A stretch of DNA of 58,690 nucleotides from Sphingopyxis sp. LC363 (GTDB lineage: Bacteria; Pseudomonadota; Alphaproteobacteria; Sphingomonadales; Sphingomonadaceae), in contig NZ_JNFC01000022.1 of assembly GCF_000756385.1 (NCBI RefSeq), forward strand, positions 1-58,690, in the 5' to 3' direction. Each line of letters starts with the position of its first letter. Positions within the stretch are counted from its first letter, which is position 1. Positions 36,864 to 44,778 of this stretch are shown here, in pieces. The notes beneath the pieces are model-generated. The model was given only the letters and a program-made list of their open reading frames with translations, was not told where the DNA came from and did not search any database. A program made the translations under genes and the position numbers.

Positions 36864-37805
36864 ATGGAAACACGCTCGAACAACGTCCTCGTCGGCGCCT
36901 TCGTCCTCCTTTTCACTGCGGCGCTCGCGGTGTTCGTCGTCTGGCTCGCCAATGACAGCGGCGGCACGAAACGCGAATATGACATATTTTTCAAACAGTC
37001 GGTCGACGGGCTGAACAAGGGCGCGCAGGTGCAATTCTCCGGCGTGCCGTCGGGACAGGTGCGCGAGATCGCGCTCTGGCCCGACGATCCGCAGTTCGTC
37101 CGCGTCCGCATCGAGGTGAACGAAGGGGTGCCGGTGCTCCAGGGTACGACCGCCGCGCTTGAAGGCGTCGGCTTTACGGGCGTGTCGCAGATCTCGCTCG
37201 ACGGCGCGGTCAAGGGCGCGCCGCCAATCACCGACAAGGGCCCCGCCGGCAAGCCGGTGATCCCGACGCGCGTCGGCGGGCTCGGCGAACTGCTCAACAC
37301 CGCGCCGCAACTGCTCCAGCGCCTGTCGACGCTCAGCGAGCGTCTCGCGGAACTCGCGAACGACAAGAATCAGGAAAGCTTCGCCAATATATTGAACAAT
37401 ATCGAAGCGACCACCGCGACGCTCGCGCGCAACGGCCCCGCACTCGAACGCGCGCTCGCCGACACGCGCATCGCGGTCCAGCAGGCGGGCCAGGCGGCCG
37501 AACAGATCGGCAGCCTCGCCGCCGCGACGCAGGGGACGATCGACCGCAACGTCGACCCGGCGATGCGCAACCTGCGCGACACGCTTGCGTCGGCGAACGA
37601 ATCGATGAAGACGCTCGAAGGGGCGATCGCCGATGCGCGGCCCGGTCTCAAGACGTTCAGCGAAACGACGATCCCCGAAACCAACGCGCTGATCCGCGAC
37701 CTGCGCCGCACTTCCGCTTCGCTGTCGAGCCTGACCGACAAACTCGACCAGCAGGGCGCCGGCGCGCTGCTCGGCGGCAGCAAGCTGCCCGATTACAAGG
37801 AATGA
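36864..37805 (+). CDS. mlaD: MCE-family substrate-binding protein MlaD
   Basis: A 313-residue inner-membrane-anchored MCE protein. An N-terminal membrane helix (about 8-29, VLVGAFVLLFTAALAVFVVWLA) is followed by the MCE domain (about 38-115: KREYDIFFKQSVDGLNKGAQVQFSGVPSGQVREIAL...FTGVSQISLDG). Beyond residue 130 lies a long, low-complexity helical region with no strong motif, as in long MlaD/PqiB-type members. It forms a hexameric lipid tunnel in the periplasm in characterised systems. It lies nine bases after mlaF, and the next gene overlaps its end. Confidence 0.93.
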   Translation: METRSNNVLVGAFVLLFTAALAVFVVWLANDSGGTKREYDIFFKQSVDGLNKGAQVQFSGVPSGQVREIALWPDDPQFVRVRIEVNEGVPVLQGTTAALEGVGFTGVSQISLDGAVKGAPPITDKGPAGKPVIPTRVGGLGELLNTAPQLLQRLSTLSERLAELANDKNQESFANILNNIEATTATLARNGPALERALADTRIAVQQAGQAAEQIGSLAAATQGTIDRNVDPAMRNLRDTLASANESMKTLEGAIADARPGLKTFSETTIPETNALIRDLRRTSASLSSLTDKLDQQGAGALLGGSKLPDYKE

Positions 37806-38413
37806 GGATGCCCATGATGCGTAGATTTCGCGCCCCGCTCATTGCCGCTGTCGCGGCCGCGACGCTGTCGGGCTGCATCGGGCTCGGCGGCAAGACGCCC
37901 CCCTTCCTGCTGACGCTCGATCCCGAGGCCGAGCCGCAGGCGGGCGCCGCGCGCACCGCTGCCGAGGCGGCGACGCTGACCATCCTGATCCCGACCGCAC
38001 CCCAGAAGCTGCGCACGACGCGCATCCCGGTGCAACAGGATGATGCGAGCGTGACCTATGTGAAGGATGCGCAATGGGTCGAGGCGCCGTCGCGCCTGTT
38101 CCAGCGGCTGGTGTCCGAAACCGTCGCCGCGCGCACCTCGCGCGTCGTGCTCGACGAGGGACAATATCTGACCGCGCCGGGCGAACAGCTCGCGGGACAG
38201 CTCATGGAATTCGGCGTCGATGCGCGTTCGAACGAGGTGGTCGTCGCCTATCAGGCGATGCTCGTCGCCGCGGGCGGCAAGACGGTCACCCAGCGCCGCT
38301 TCGAGGCGCGCGAGCCGATCAGCGGCAAGGTCGAGGCGAAGGCCGTCGGCGAAGCGCTGACCCGCGCCGCGAACAAGGTCGCGGTCGATGTCGCGGGATG
38401 GCTCGGCGGATAG
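37802..38413 (+). CDS. ABC-type transport auxiliary lipoprotein (PqiC-like)
   Basis: A 203-residue lipoprotein of the ABC-transport auxiliary family. The signal peptide ends in a lipobox ATLSGC near residue 25, so the mature protein is lipidated, probably by the Lgt pathway. The domain TLTILIPTAPQKLRTTRIPVQQDDASVTYVKDAQWVEAPSRLFQRLV is a family hallmark. It would link the Mla complex to the outer membrane, as PqiC does. The ATG at 37802 overlaps the mlaD stop (ATGA); ATGs at 37808, 37814 and 37817 are also possible. No MlaC-like gene is present. Confidence 0.88.
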   Translation: MRMPMMRRFRAPLIAAVAAATLSGCIGLGGKTPPFLLTLDPEAEPQAGAARTAAEAATLTILIPTAPQKLRTTRIPVQQDDASVTYVKDAQWVEAPSRLFQRLVSETVAARTSRVVLDEGQYLTAPGEQLAGQLMEFGVDARSNEVVVAYQAMLVAAGGKTVTQRRFEAREPISGKVEAKAVGEALTRAANKVAVDVAGWLGG

Positions 38414-38440
38414 AAATCCTTCCGTCCGCCGTATCTGTTT

Positions 38441-38461
38441 CGATTACCCCTGAGGTAATCG
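38441..38461. promoter_or_regulatory. Perfect 8-5-8 palindrome, candidate operator
   Basis: CGATTACC (38441-38448) and GGTAATCG (38454-38461) flank CCTGA in the 102-base gap before the Tat-exported hydrolase. It has the T-N11-A form seen in many LysR boxes, but the regulator is unknown and none is encoded next to it. Confidence 0.55.
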
Positions 38462-38515
38462 CTTAGCCGCCGGCATCGCCCTATCGTCGCTCCATCACAT
38501 CGACAGGAGGGACGG

Positions 38516-39430
38516 ATGCAGAGACGCGAAATCATGACATTGGCAGGCATAGCCGCGGCGGGCGCCTTTTTGGCGCCGACGCGCGCCCTTGCCGCAGCCC
38601 CGGACGCAAAACGGCCCGCCGAGAGCTTCGTCGCCGCAAAGGATGGAACGTCGTTGTTCGTCCGCGACTGGGGTGCGGGCCAGCCCGTATTGTTCCTCTC
38701 GGGGTGGGCGCTGCCGTCCGATTTCTGGGGTTATCAGATGCTCGCGCTCGCGCGCAAAGGCCGTCGCGCGATCGCCTATGACCGGCGCGGGCACGGCCGC
38801 TCGGCCGACCCGGGGCGCGGCTATGACCATGACACGCTCGCCGACGATCTGGCGGCGGTGATCGACGGGCTCAAGCTCGACGGCGTAACCATCGTAGCGC
38901 ATTCGATGGGCGGCACCGAGGTCGCGCGCTATTTCGCCCGGCACGGCGGCCGCGGCGTCGCGCGCATCGTGCTCGTCGGCACCATCACCCCTTGCCTGGT
39001 GAAGCGTCCCGACAATCCCGATGGCATCGATCCGGCCACACTTGCAGCGGGCGCCGACCTGCTTGCGCGCGACTTCCCCGCGTGGATCGCCGCCAACACC
39101 AAACCCTTCTTCACCCCCGAGACCTCGCCCGCGATGGTGGCATGGGGCCAGAATATGATGATGTCGACCTCGCTGCTCGGCGCAGCCCAGCTCGCGCGAG
39201 CGAATTTCACCACCGACTTTCGCGCCGATGTACGAAAGATCAACGTCCCGACGCTTGTCGTCCACGGCGACCGCGACGCCTCGGCGCCGCTCGCGTTGAC
39301 CGCAACGGCAACCGTCGCGCTCCTCCCAAATGCGACGCTCAGCATCTACGAGGGCGCGCCACACGGCTTGCCGCTGACGCATGTCGAACGGTTGAACGCC
39401 GAGCTCCTCGCCTGGCTGGCCAAGGGCTGA
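38516..39430 (+). CDS. Exported alpha/beta hydrolase (chloroperoxidase-like)
   Basis: A 304-residue protein. An RR-containing export signal (QRREIMTLAGIAAAGAFLAPTRALA) resembles a Tat signal. The fold is alpha/beta hydrolase: LFLSGWALPSDFWGYQM carries the oxyanion loop, AYDRRGHGRS and AHSMGGTEVAR the nucleophile Ser near 127, HGDRDASAPL the Asp, and GAPHGLPLTH the His. It resembles non-haem chloroperoxidase/esterase members; true halogenation is doubtful in this family, and the substrate is unknown. AGGAGGGA precedes the ATG. A palindromic operator-like site lies 55 bases upstream. Confidence 0.8.
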   Translation: MQRREIMTLAGIAAAGAFLAPTRALAAAPDAKRPAESFVAAKDGTSLFVRDWGAGQPVLFLSGWALPSDFWGYQMLALARKGRRAIAYDRRGHGRSADPGRGYDHDTLADDLAAVIDGLKLDGVTIVAHSMGGTEVARYFARHGGRGVARIVLVGTITPCLVKRPDNPDGIDPATLAAGADLLARDFPAWIAANTKPFFTPETSPAMVAWGQNMMMSTSLLGAAQLARANFTTDFRADVRKINVPTLVVHGDRDASAPLALTATATVALLPNATLSIYEGAPHGLPLTHVERLNAELLAWLAKG

Positions 39431-39458
39431 GCATGCACCGCTTGCCTTTGCCGCACGG

Positions 39459-39494
39459 CGCGCCTAGAGGCGCGGCCACGGCAGGTTGCTGCCG
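39459..39494. terminator. Tandem GC-rich hairpins between the hydrolase and SMR genes
   Basis: Two stems follow each other: CGCGCC-TAGA-GGCGCG (39459-39474) and CGGCAG-GTTG-CTGCCG (39479-39494). They may end the hydrolase transcript or structure the leader of the SMR gene. There is no T-tract, and the loops do not match known guanidine riboswitches. Confidence 0.35.
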
Positions 39495-39566
39495 CTGCGT
39501 GCAGCCTCTTTCGGGTTTCCGGCTGCGCCCGTCCTTTCGAGCCCGCAGACTTGAAAGGACCATGCC

Positions 39567-39887
39567 ATGGCGTGGGTCATCCTCGCGATCGCCGTTGTCA
39601 CCGAAATCATCTGGGCGCTCAGCCTGAAATGGGCGGCGACGATCGGCAGCTGGCAAGCTTCGATCGTTCCCGTTTCGCTGAGTTTCCTCAACATGGCGCT
39701 GCTCGCGTTTGCGATGCGCGGTATTTCAGCCGGGACTGCCTATGCGATCTGGACCGGACTCGGCGCGATCGGCGTCGTTATCGGCGGGATCATCCTGTTC
39801 GGCGAGAAGGTGAGCGCCGTACAGCTTGGCTTCATGGCGCTGATCGTCATCGGCGTCGCGGGGACGAAGCTCTTCGCCCCCGCCTAA
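39567..39887 (+). CDS. Small multidrug resistance family protein, SugE/Gdx-like
   Basis: A 106-residue membrane protein with four helices. The first helix contains ILAIAVVTEIIWALSLKWAA with the essential Glu (near 13), and the second and third include ISAGTAYAIWTGLGAIGVVIGGIILFGE, the SMR signature. The WALSLKW and AYAIWTG segments favour the SugE/Gdx branch, whose members export guanidinium, over EmrE multidrug pumps. It stands alone, between a hydrolase and the convergent pepN gene. No guanidine riboswitch is recognisable upstream. Confidence 0.85.
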   Translation: MAWVILAIAVVTEIIWALSLKWAATIGSWQASIVPVSLSFLNMALLAFAMRGISAGTAYAIWTGLGAIGVVIGGIILFGEKVSAVQLGFMALIVIGVAGTKLFAPA

Positions 39888-39895
39888 CCGCATGA

Positions 39896-42496
39896 TCAGC
39901 CAGCGAGACTCTTCGACGCCTGCTCTGTCACGTCGCGCGACAGGCCGGGCTGCGCGAGGATGCGCTCGAGCTCGGCGCGCATCAGCGCCTGCCGACCCTC
40001 GTCGAACCGTTTCCAGCGGCCGAGCGGCGGGATCATCCTGGCCGCGGTCTGCGGGTTCTTCGGATCGAGCGCGATGACGAGGTCGGCGATCAGCCGGTAG
40101 CCCGTCCCGTCGGCCTGATGGAACGCCGCCTGATTGCCCGTCAGCGCGCCATAGAGTGAACGCACGCGATTGGGATTCCCCAGCGTGAAATCGGGATGCT
40201 GCGCGAGTTCCTTCACCGCATCGACGGTATCAGGGCGCAGCGACCAGGCCTGCACCTGGAACCATTTGTCGAGCACGAGCGGATTGTCGCGATAACGCTG
40301 ATAGAAGATGTCGAGCGCCGCTACCCGCTCTTCGCTGTCGCCATGCGCGAGCGTCGCGAGCGCCGCCTGCCGCTCGGTCATTCCGTCGGCGCCGGAGAAG
40401 ATGCGAAAAGCCAGCGCCGACGCATCGCCGAGACCTGCCGCGGCGAGATAGGCGAGCGCCACGCCGCGCAGGCGGCGGCCGCCCTTCGCGTCGCGCGACA
40501 GGTCGGTCGCCGCGGGCGCATCACCGACGAGGACGGACCGCCATTCGGCTTCGAGCGCGGCACCGATCGCAGCCTGCAACGCCAGCCGTTCGCGGCGGAT
40601 CGCATCGGGGTCGACCGTCACCATCTGGTCGCCGATAAAGGCTTCGCTGGGAAGCAGCACCGCCTCGGCGACGAAGGCGGGGTCGTCGGCGCGGCCCGCC
40701 AGCGTCTGCGCCACGGCTTCGATCACCGCGCCGCTGGCGCCGCCCTTGCCCGACACCGCGGCGACGAGCGTATCGAGCATCAGTTGCTGCAACGCCTCGT
40801 AGCGCGCGAACGGATCGTCGTCGTGCGCGGCGAGCCATGCGAGCTCGCCGTCTTCACGCGCGAAATCGACGATCACCGGCGCCGAAAAACCGCGGTTGAT
40901 CGAAAGCATCGGCCGGCTGCGATAGCGCCCCAGCGACACCGTCATTTCAGCGCGGTCGAGCAGCACGAGCTGCTCCGCCTCTTCCCCGTGGCCGCCGCCC
41001 GGATCATGAACCTTGATACGCAGCGGGATCAGCATCGGCGCCTTGTCGGGCTGCCCCGGCGTCGGCGGCACGGCCTGGGCCAGATGGAGCGTATAATCGC
41101 CGCTCGCCGCGTCGGTTTCGATCCGCGCGGTGATCCGCGGCGTACCCGCCTGCCCGTACCACAGGCGAAATTGGGCTAGATCGACCTTTGCGCCATCCTC
41201 GATCGCGCGGACGAAATCCTCGCACGTCGCCGCCTCGCCGTCGTGGCGCTCGAAATAGAGGTCGGTGCCCTTGCGGAAGCGTTCGGCGCCGACCATCGTG
41301 TGCATCATCCGGATAATCTCGGCGCCCTTGTTATAGACGGTGGCGGTGTAGAAGTTGCTGATTTCCTGATAGCTATCGGGACGGATCGGATGCGCGAGCG
41401 GCCCCGCATCCTCGGGGAATTGCGCCGCGCGGAGCAGACGGACGTCCTCAATCCGCTTGACCGGCGGCGATCCCATGTCGGCCGAGAAATTCTGGTCGCG
41501 AAAGACGGTGAAGCCTTCCTTCAGCGACAATTGGAACCAGTCGCGGCAGGTGACGCGGTTGCCCGACCAATTGTGGAAATATTCGTGCGCGACGACGCCT
41601 TCGACCCCGTCATAATCGAGGTCGGTCGCGGTGTCGGGGTCGGCCAGAATATAGCGCGTGTTGAAGATGTTGAGCCCCTTATTCTCCATCGCCCCCATAT
41701 TGAAATCGCCGACTGCGACGATGTTGAACAGGTCGAGGTCATATTCGCGGCCATAGACCTCCTCGTCCCATTTCATGCTGTTCTTGAGCGCCTCCATCGC
41801 GTGGCCGGTGCGATCGAGGTCGCCCTCACGCACCCAGATGCCGAGTTCGACCCTCCGCCCCGACATCGTCGTGAAGCTGTCCTTGTTGACGACGAGATCG
41901 CCCGCGACGAGCGCGAAGAGATAGGAGGGCTTCGGCCACGGATCTTCCCACAATGCCCAGTGCGTACTGCCTTCACCCTCTCCCCGCTCGATGCAATTAC
42001 CGTTCGACAGCAGGATCGGGAACGCCGCCTTGTCGCCTTCCATCCGCACCTTGTAGCGGCTCAGCACGTCGGGCCGGTCGGGATGGAAGGTGATGCGGCG
42101 AAAACCCTCGGCCTCGCATTGCGTGCAAAGCATGCCGTTCGAGGCATAGAGGCCCATCAACTGGGTGTTCGCCGCCGGGTTGATCAATGTCTCGATTTCA
42201 ACGGTCGCCGCGATCCGCTCGCCCAGATCGACGATCAGGTCACTGCCGTCCATGTGCCAGTCGTTCCAGCTCTCGCCGTCGACGCGCACCGCGGCGGGGG
42301 TCAGCCCGTCACCGCGCAGCACGAGCGGCGCGGGCACATCGGCATGACGCACGACCGACAGCACCGCGGCGACCTTCGTTTCGTCGAGCCCCAGCGCGAA
42401 ATCGAGCGCGATGTCCGGAACCTGCCATTCGGGCGGGCGATAATCGCCGCGATGGATGGTGACGGGGACGGCGGGCGTGGAAGAGAGGTCGGTCAT
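39896..42496 (-). CDS. pepN: Aminopeptidase N (M1 family)
   Basis: PepN, 866 residues, removes N-terminal amino acids from peptides in the cytosol or periplasm. GAMENKG (from residue 268) is the M1 exopeptidase signature, VVAHEYFHNWSGNR (zinc ligands His304 and His308) the metal motif, and SLKEGF (Glu327) the third ligand. The N-terminal beta domain (from RPPEWQVPDIALDFAL) and C-terminal ARM-like helices are complete. The length fits. It is divergent from an epimerase-like gene 46 bases away, and convergent with the SMR gene. Confidence 0.97.
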   Translation of the reverse strand: MTDLSSTPAVPVTIHRGDYRPPEWQVPDIALDFALGLDETKVAAVLSVVRHADVPAPLVLRGDGLTPAAVRVDGESWNDWHMDGSDLIVDLGERIAATVEIETLINPAANTQLMGLYASNGMLCTQCEAEGFRRITFHPDRPDVLSRYKVRMEGDKAAFPILLSNGNCIERGEGEGSTHWALWEDPWPKPSYLFALVAGDLVVNKDSFTTMSGRRVELGIWVREGDLDRTGHAMEALKNSMKWDEEVYGREYDLDLFNIVAVGDFNMGAMENKGLNIFNTRYILADPDTATDLDYDGVEGVVAHEYFHNWSGNRVTCRDWFQLSLKEGFTVFRDQNFSADMGSPPVKRIEDVRLLRAAQFPEDAGPLAHPIRPDSYQEISNFYTATVYNKGAEIIRMMHTMVGAERFRKGTDLYFERHDGEAATCEDFVRAIEDGAKVDLAQFRLWYGQAGTPRITARIETDAASGDYTLHLAQAVPPTPGQPDKAPMLIPLRIKVHDPGGGHGEEAEQLVLLDRAEMTVSLGRYRSRPMLSINRGFSAPVIVDFAREDGELAWLAAHDDDPFARYEALQQLMLDTLVAAVSGKGGASGAVIEAVAQTLAGRADDPAFVAEAVLLPSEAFIGDQMVTVDPDAIRRERLALQAAIGAALEAEWRSVLVGDAPAATDLSRDAKGGRRLRGVALAYLAAAGLGDASALAFRIFSGADGMTERQAALATLAHGDSEERVAALDIFYQRYRDNPLVLDKWFQVQAWSLRPDTVDAVKELAQHPDFTLGNPNRVRSLYGALTGNQAAFHQADGTGYRLIADLVIALDPKNPQTAARMIPPLGRWKRFDEGRQALMRAELERILAQPGLSRDVTEQASKSLAG

Positions 42497-42542
42497 CCAA
42501 TCGATCTAGGCAGGACGCCGCCGACGCGCAATAAGGCGCGCG

Positions 42543-43337
42543 ATGGCACAGATGCTGATTTTCGGAATGGGTTATGCCGCGAGCCATCTTGCCGGACGGC
42601 TGCGCGCGCGCGGGTGGGAGGTCGAGGGAACGACGCGCGACGGGCGCGCGGGCGGCATCGCCTTCGACGACGAGCGCGCGGTGCACAAGGCATTGCGCGG
42701 CGCGACGCATATCCTCTCGTCGGTTCCGCCGGCCGAAGGTCGCGACCCGGTGCTCGCGCGCTATGGCGAGGCCATCGCGCTCGCTCCGGCCGCCTGGACG
42801 GGCTATCTTTCCTCGACCGGCGTCTATGGCGATACGCGCGGCGCGTGGGTCGACGAGAGCGCCCCGGTCAAGGGCCGCCGCGCCGATCGAAACGCCGCGG
42901 ATGCGGCTTGGTCAACGCTGCGCAGCGAGGTGAGCGTCTTTCGCCTCCCCGGCATCTACGGTCCCGGCCGTTCGATCCTCGATCGCATCCGCGAGGGGCG
43001 AGCGCACCGCATCGACCTGCCCGATCAGGTTTTCAGCCGCATCCATATCGACGATATCGCAGGCGGCGTGATCGCCTCATTCCGGGGCCCGGCGGGAATC
43101 TACAACCTCGCCGATGACGAACCCTGTCCCCAGAACCGGCTCGTCGAATGGGGCTGCGCGATGCTGGGCGCGCCATTGCCGCAACTGCAGTCGCTCGAAG
43201 AAGCCGGCCTGTCGCCCGCCGCGCGTGCCTTCTATGCCGAGAACCGCCGCGTCGCGAACGGCAAAGCGAAACGCTTGCTTGGCTGGACGCCGCGCTACCC
43301 AACGTTTCGTGAGGGTCTGGCGGCCTGCCTCCCCTAA
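42543..43337 (+). CDS. NAD(P)-dependent epimerase/SDR-like protein (YeeZ-type)
   Basis: A 264-residue extended-SDR-like protein. The N-terminal MLIFGMGYAASHLAGRL is a GxGxxG-type nucleotide loop; YLSSTGVYGDTRGAWVDESAPVKG and VFRLPGIYGPGRSILDRIREG match bacterial YeeZ-type NAD-dependent epimerases and pyridine-nucleotide binders. The catalytic YxxxK is not clear, so enzymatic activity is uncertain. It is divergent from pepN. A palindromic repeat follows directly after its stop. Confidence 0.8.
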   Translation: MAQMLIFGMGYAASHLAGRLRARGWEVEGTTRDGRAGGIAFDDERAVHKALRGATHILSSVPPAEGRDPVLARYGEAIALAPAAWTGYLSSTGVYGDTRGAWVDESAPVKGRRADRNAADAAWSTLRSEVSVFRLPGIYGPGRSILDRIREGRAHRIDLPDQVFSRIHIDDIAGGVIASFRGPAGIYNLADDEPCPQNRLVEWGCAMLGAPLPQLQSLEEAGLSPAARAFYAENRRVANGKAKRLLGWTPRYPTFREGLAACLP

Positions 43338-43427
43338 CCCGTTCGCCCTGAGCTTGTCGAAGCGCCGTTCTTCCCTTCAGCATCGCAAGAAGAAGGACGG
43401 TGCTTCGACAAACTCAGCACAAACGGG
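43338..43427. repeat. Dispersed inverted repeat with AGCTTGTCGAAGC core
   Basis: The left arm (43338-43375) includes CCTGAGCTTGTCGAAGC and the right arm (43393-43427) its diverged inverse, GCTTCGACAAACTCAGC, both ending in CCCGTT / AACGGG. This is a common type of dispersed repeat of GC-rich proteobacteria. It lies between the convergent epimerase and DUF445 genes, and may serve as a terminator. Confidence 0.8.
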
Positions 43428-43442
43428 ATTGGCCGATCCATC

Positions 43443-44708
43443 TCAAATCAAAACATCGACCGTATGGATCAGCACGCCCACCAATCCGCCGACGAGCGTG
43501 CCGTTGATGCGGATATATTGGAGGTCGTCGCCGACCGCATTTTCCAGCCGGTCGGTGATCGTCTTGGCATCCCAGCCGCGAATCGTGTCGGACACCAGCT
43601 TGAGCGCGGTTTCGCCATAGCTGTCGACGATACCGACGACAGCGCGGCGTGCATAGCGATTGAGCGTGCGCTTGATGCCCGCATCCTCACCTAGCATCGC
43701 GCCGAATTGCGTGACGAGTTCGCCGATCCGGCCCGCAAGCATCGTGTCAGGGTTGCGCGCCGCCTTGAGCAGCGCGCTTCGCCCCTGCTCCCACAGGCCA
43801 TCGAGCCAGCGTTTTACCGCCTTGTTCTCGAGCAATTCGTCGCGGACCTTGGCGACCTTCGCCTTCACCTCGGGGTCGTGCTGGAGGTCGAGCGCCATCT
43901 TGGCGAGCCCTTCCTCGACGCGGATACGCAGCGGGTGCGTCTCGTCGACCGCCATTTCGCTCAGCAGTTTCGACAGGCCGGCGACGATGCGGTTCGAGAT
44001 GCTCTCGTCGAGCCCAGTGAAGCGCACGATCGCGTTGCTATTGTCGTGGACCATCTGGTGAATCAGATGCTCGTTAAGTTCGAGCGTCTTCGATCCCCAT
44101 TTGACCATCGCATCCAATAGGGGTTGATGCCGCCCCTCGGCGAGCGCGGCCTGCAACGCCTGTCCCAGCAGTGGCGCGACGTCGAGTTCGCGCAGGCGAT
44201 CGGCGATCGCCGATTTGACCATGCCGCCGAGCCTTTGCTGGTCGAGCGCACCGAGCCCGTCGGCGATGATCCGTGACGCGCCGAGGCGCAGCCGCCCGCC
44301 GCCCTCGCCCGGCTCGGACAGGAATTTGCCGACCGCACCCGCGACGTCGACCGTCTGCATCTTGCGCGCGATCAGGCGCGGCAGCAGGAAATTGGTGAGC
44401 AGGAAGCGCGCGAGCGTATCGCCGATGCGGTTCTTGTTGCGCGGGATGATCGCCGTATGCGGGATCGGCAGACCCATCGGATGGCGGAACAATGCCGTGA
44501 CCGCGAACCAGTCGGCGAGCCCCCCGACCATCGCCGCTTCGGCAAAGGCGCGGACGAAGCCGACCGCGGGATGTACATCCTGAAAATATTTCGCGCCGAT
44601 GAAGACGAGCGCCATCACGATCAGCATGCCGGTCGCGACGACGCGGATATTGGAGCCTTTCGCCGCGATGGCGACGCCCATCGGCCGGCTGGAAGCGATG
44701 TCGGTCAT
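43443..44708 (-). CDS. DUF445 membrane protein
   Basis: A 421-residue protein of the DUF445 family. Two hydrophobic segments lie near the N-terminus (VVATGMLIVMALVFIGAKYF and AEAAMVGGLADWFAVTALFRHP, the family signature), and the rest is mostly helical and amphipathic, with a final hydrophobic segment LVGGLVGVLIHTVDVL. Function is unknown; homologues are inner-membrane proteins. The ATG at 44708 fits the family N-terminus; the frame is open 34 codons further upstream. It lies 70 bases after the RND pump gene on the same strand. Confidence 0.88.
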   Translation of the reverse strand: MTDIASSRPMGVAIAAKGSNIRVVATGMLIVMALVFIGAKYFQDVHPAVGFVRAFAEAAMVGGLADWFAVTALFRHPMGLPIPHTAIIPRNKNRIGDTLARFLLTNFLLPRLIARKMQTVDVAGAVGKFLSEPGEGGGRLRLGASRIIADGLGALDQQRLGGMVKSAIADRLRELDVAPLLGQALQAALAEGRHQPLLDAMVKWGSKTLELNEHLIHQMVHDNSNAIVRFTGLDESISNRIVAGLSKLLSEMAVDETHPLRIRVEEGLAKMALDLQHDPEVKAKVAKVRDELLENKAVKRWLDGLWEQGRSALLKAARNPDTMLAGRIGELVTQFGAMLGEDAGIKRTLNRYARRAVVGIVDSYGETALKLVSDTIRGWDAKTITDRLENAVGDDLQYIRINGTLVGGLVGVLIHTVDVLI

Positions 44709-44778
44709 GCGAACCAAATGGCGAAACAGGGCAAAGGTTGCAACCGGCGCGGTCGGTCGCCGCGCCGGTTGCCGTTCA

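Noticed and set aside
39431..39566. Guanidine riboswitch before the SugE/Gdx-like gene
   Set aside because: Two hairpins exist, but the loops are TAGA and GTTG, not the ACGR loops of guanidine-II, and guanidine-I and -III core motifs are not found.
41243..43117. Open frame of 624 codons on the plus strand
   Set aside because: Antisense to pepN and then out of frame in the epimerase-like gene; no recognisable domain.
43033..43383. Minus-strand frame starting MLKGRTALRQAQGERVRGG
   Set aside because: The start is the translated dispersed repeat, and the rest is antisense to the epimerase-like gene.
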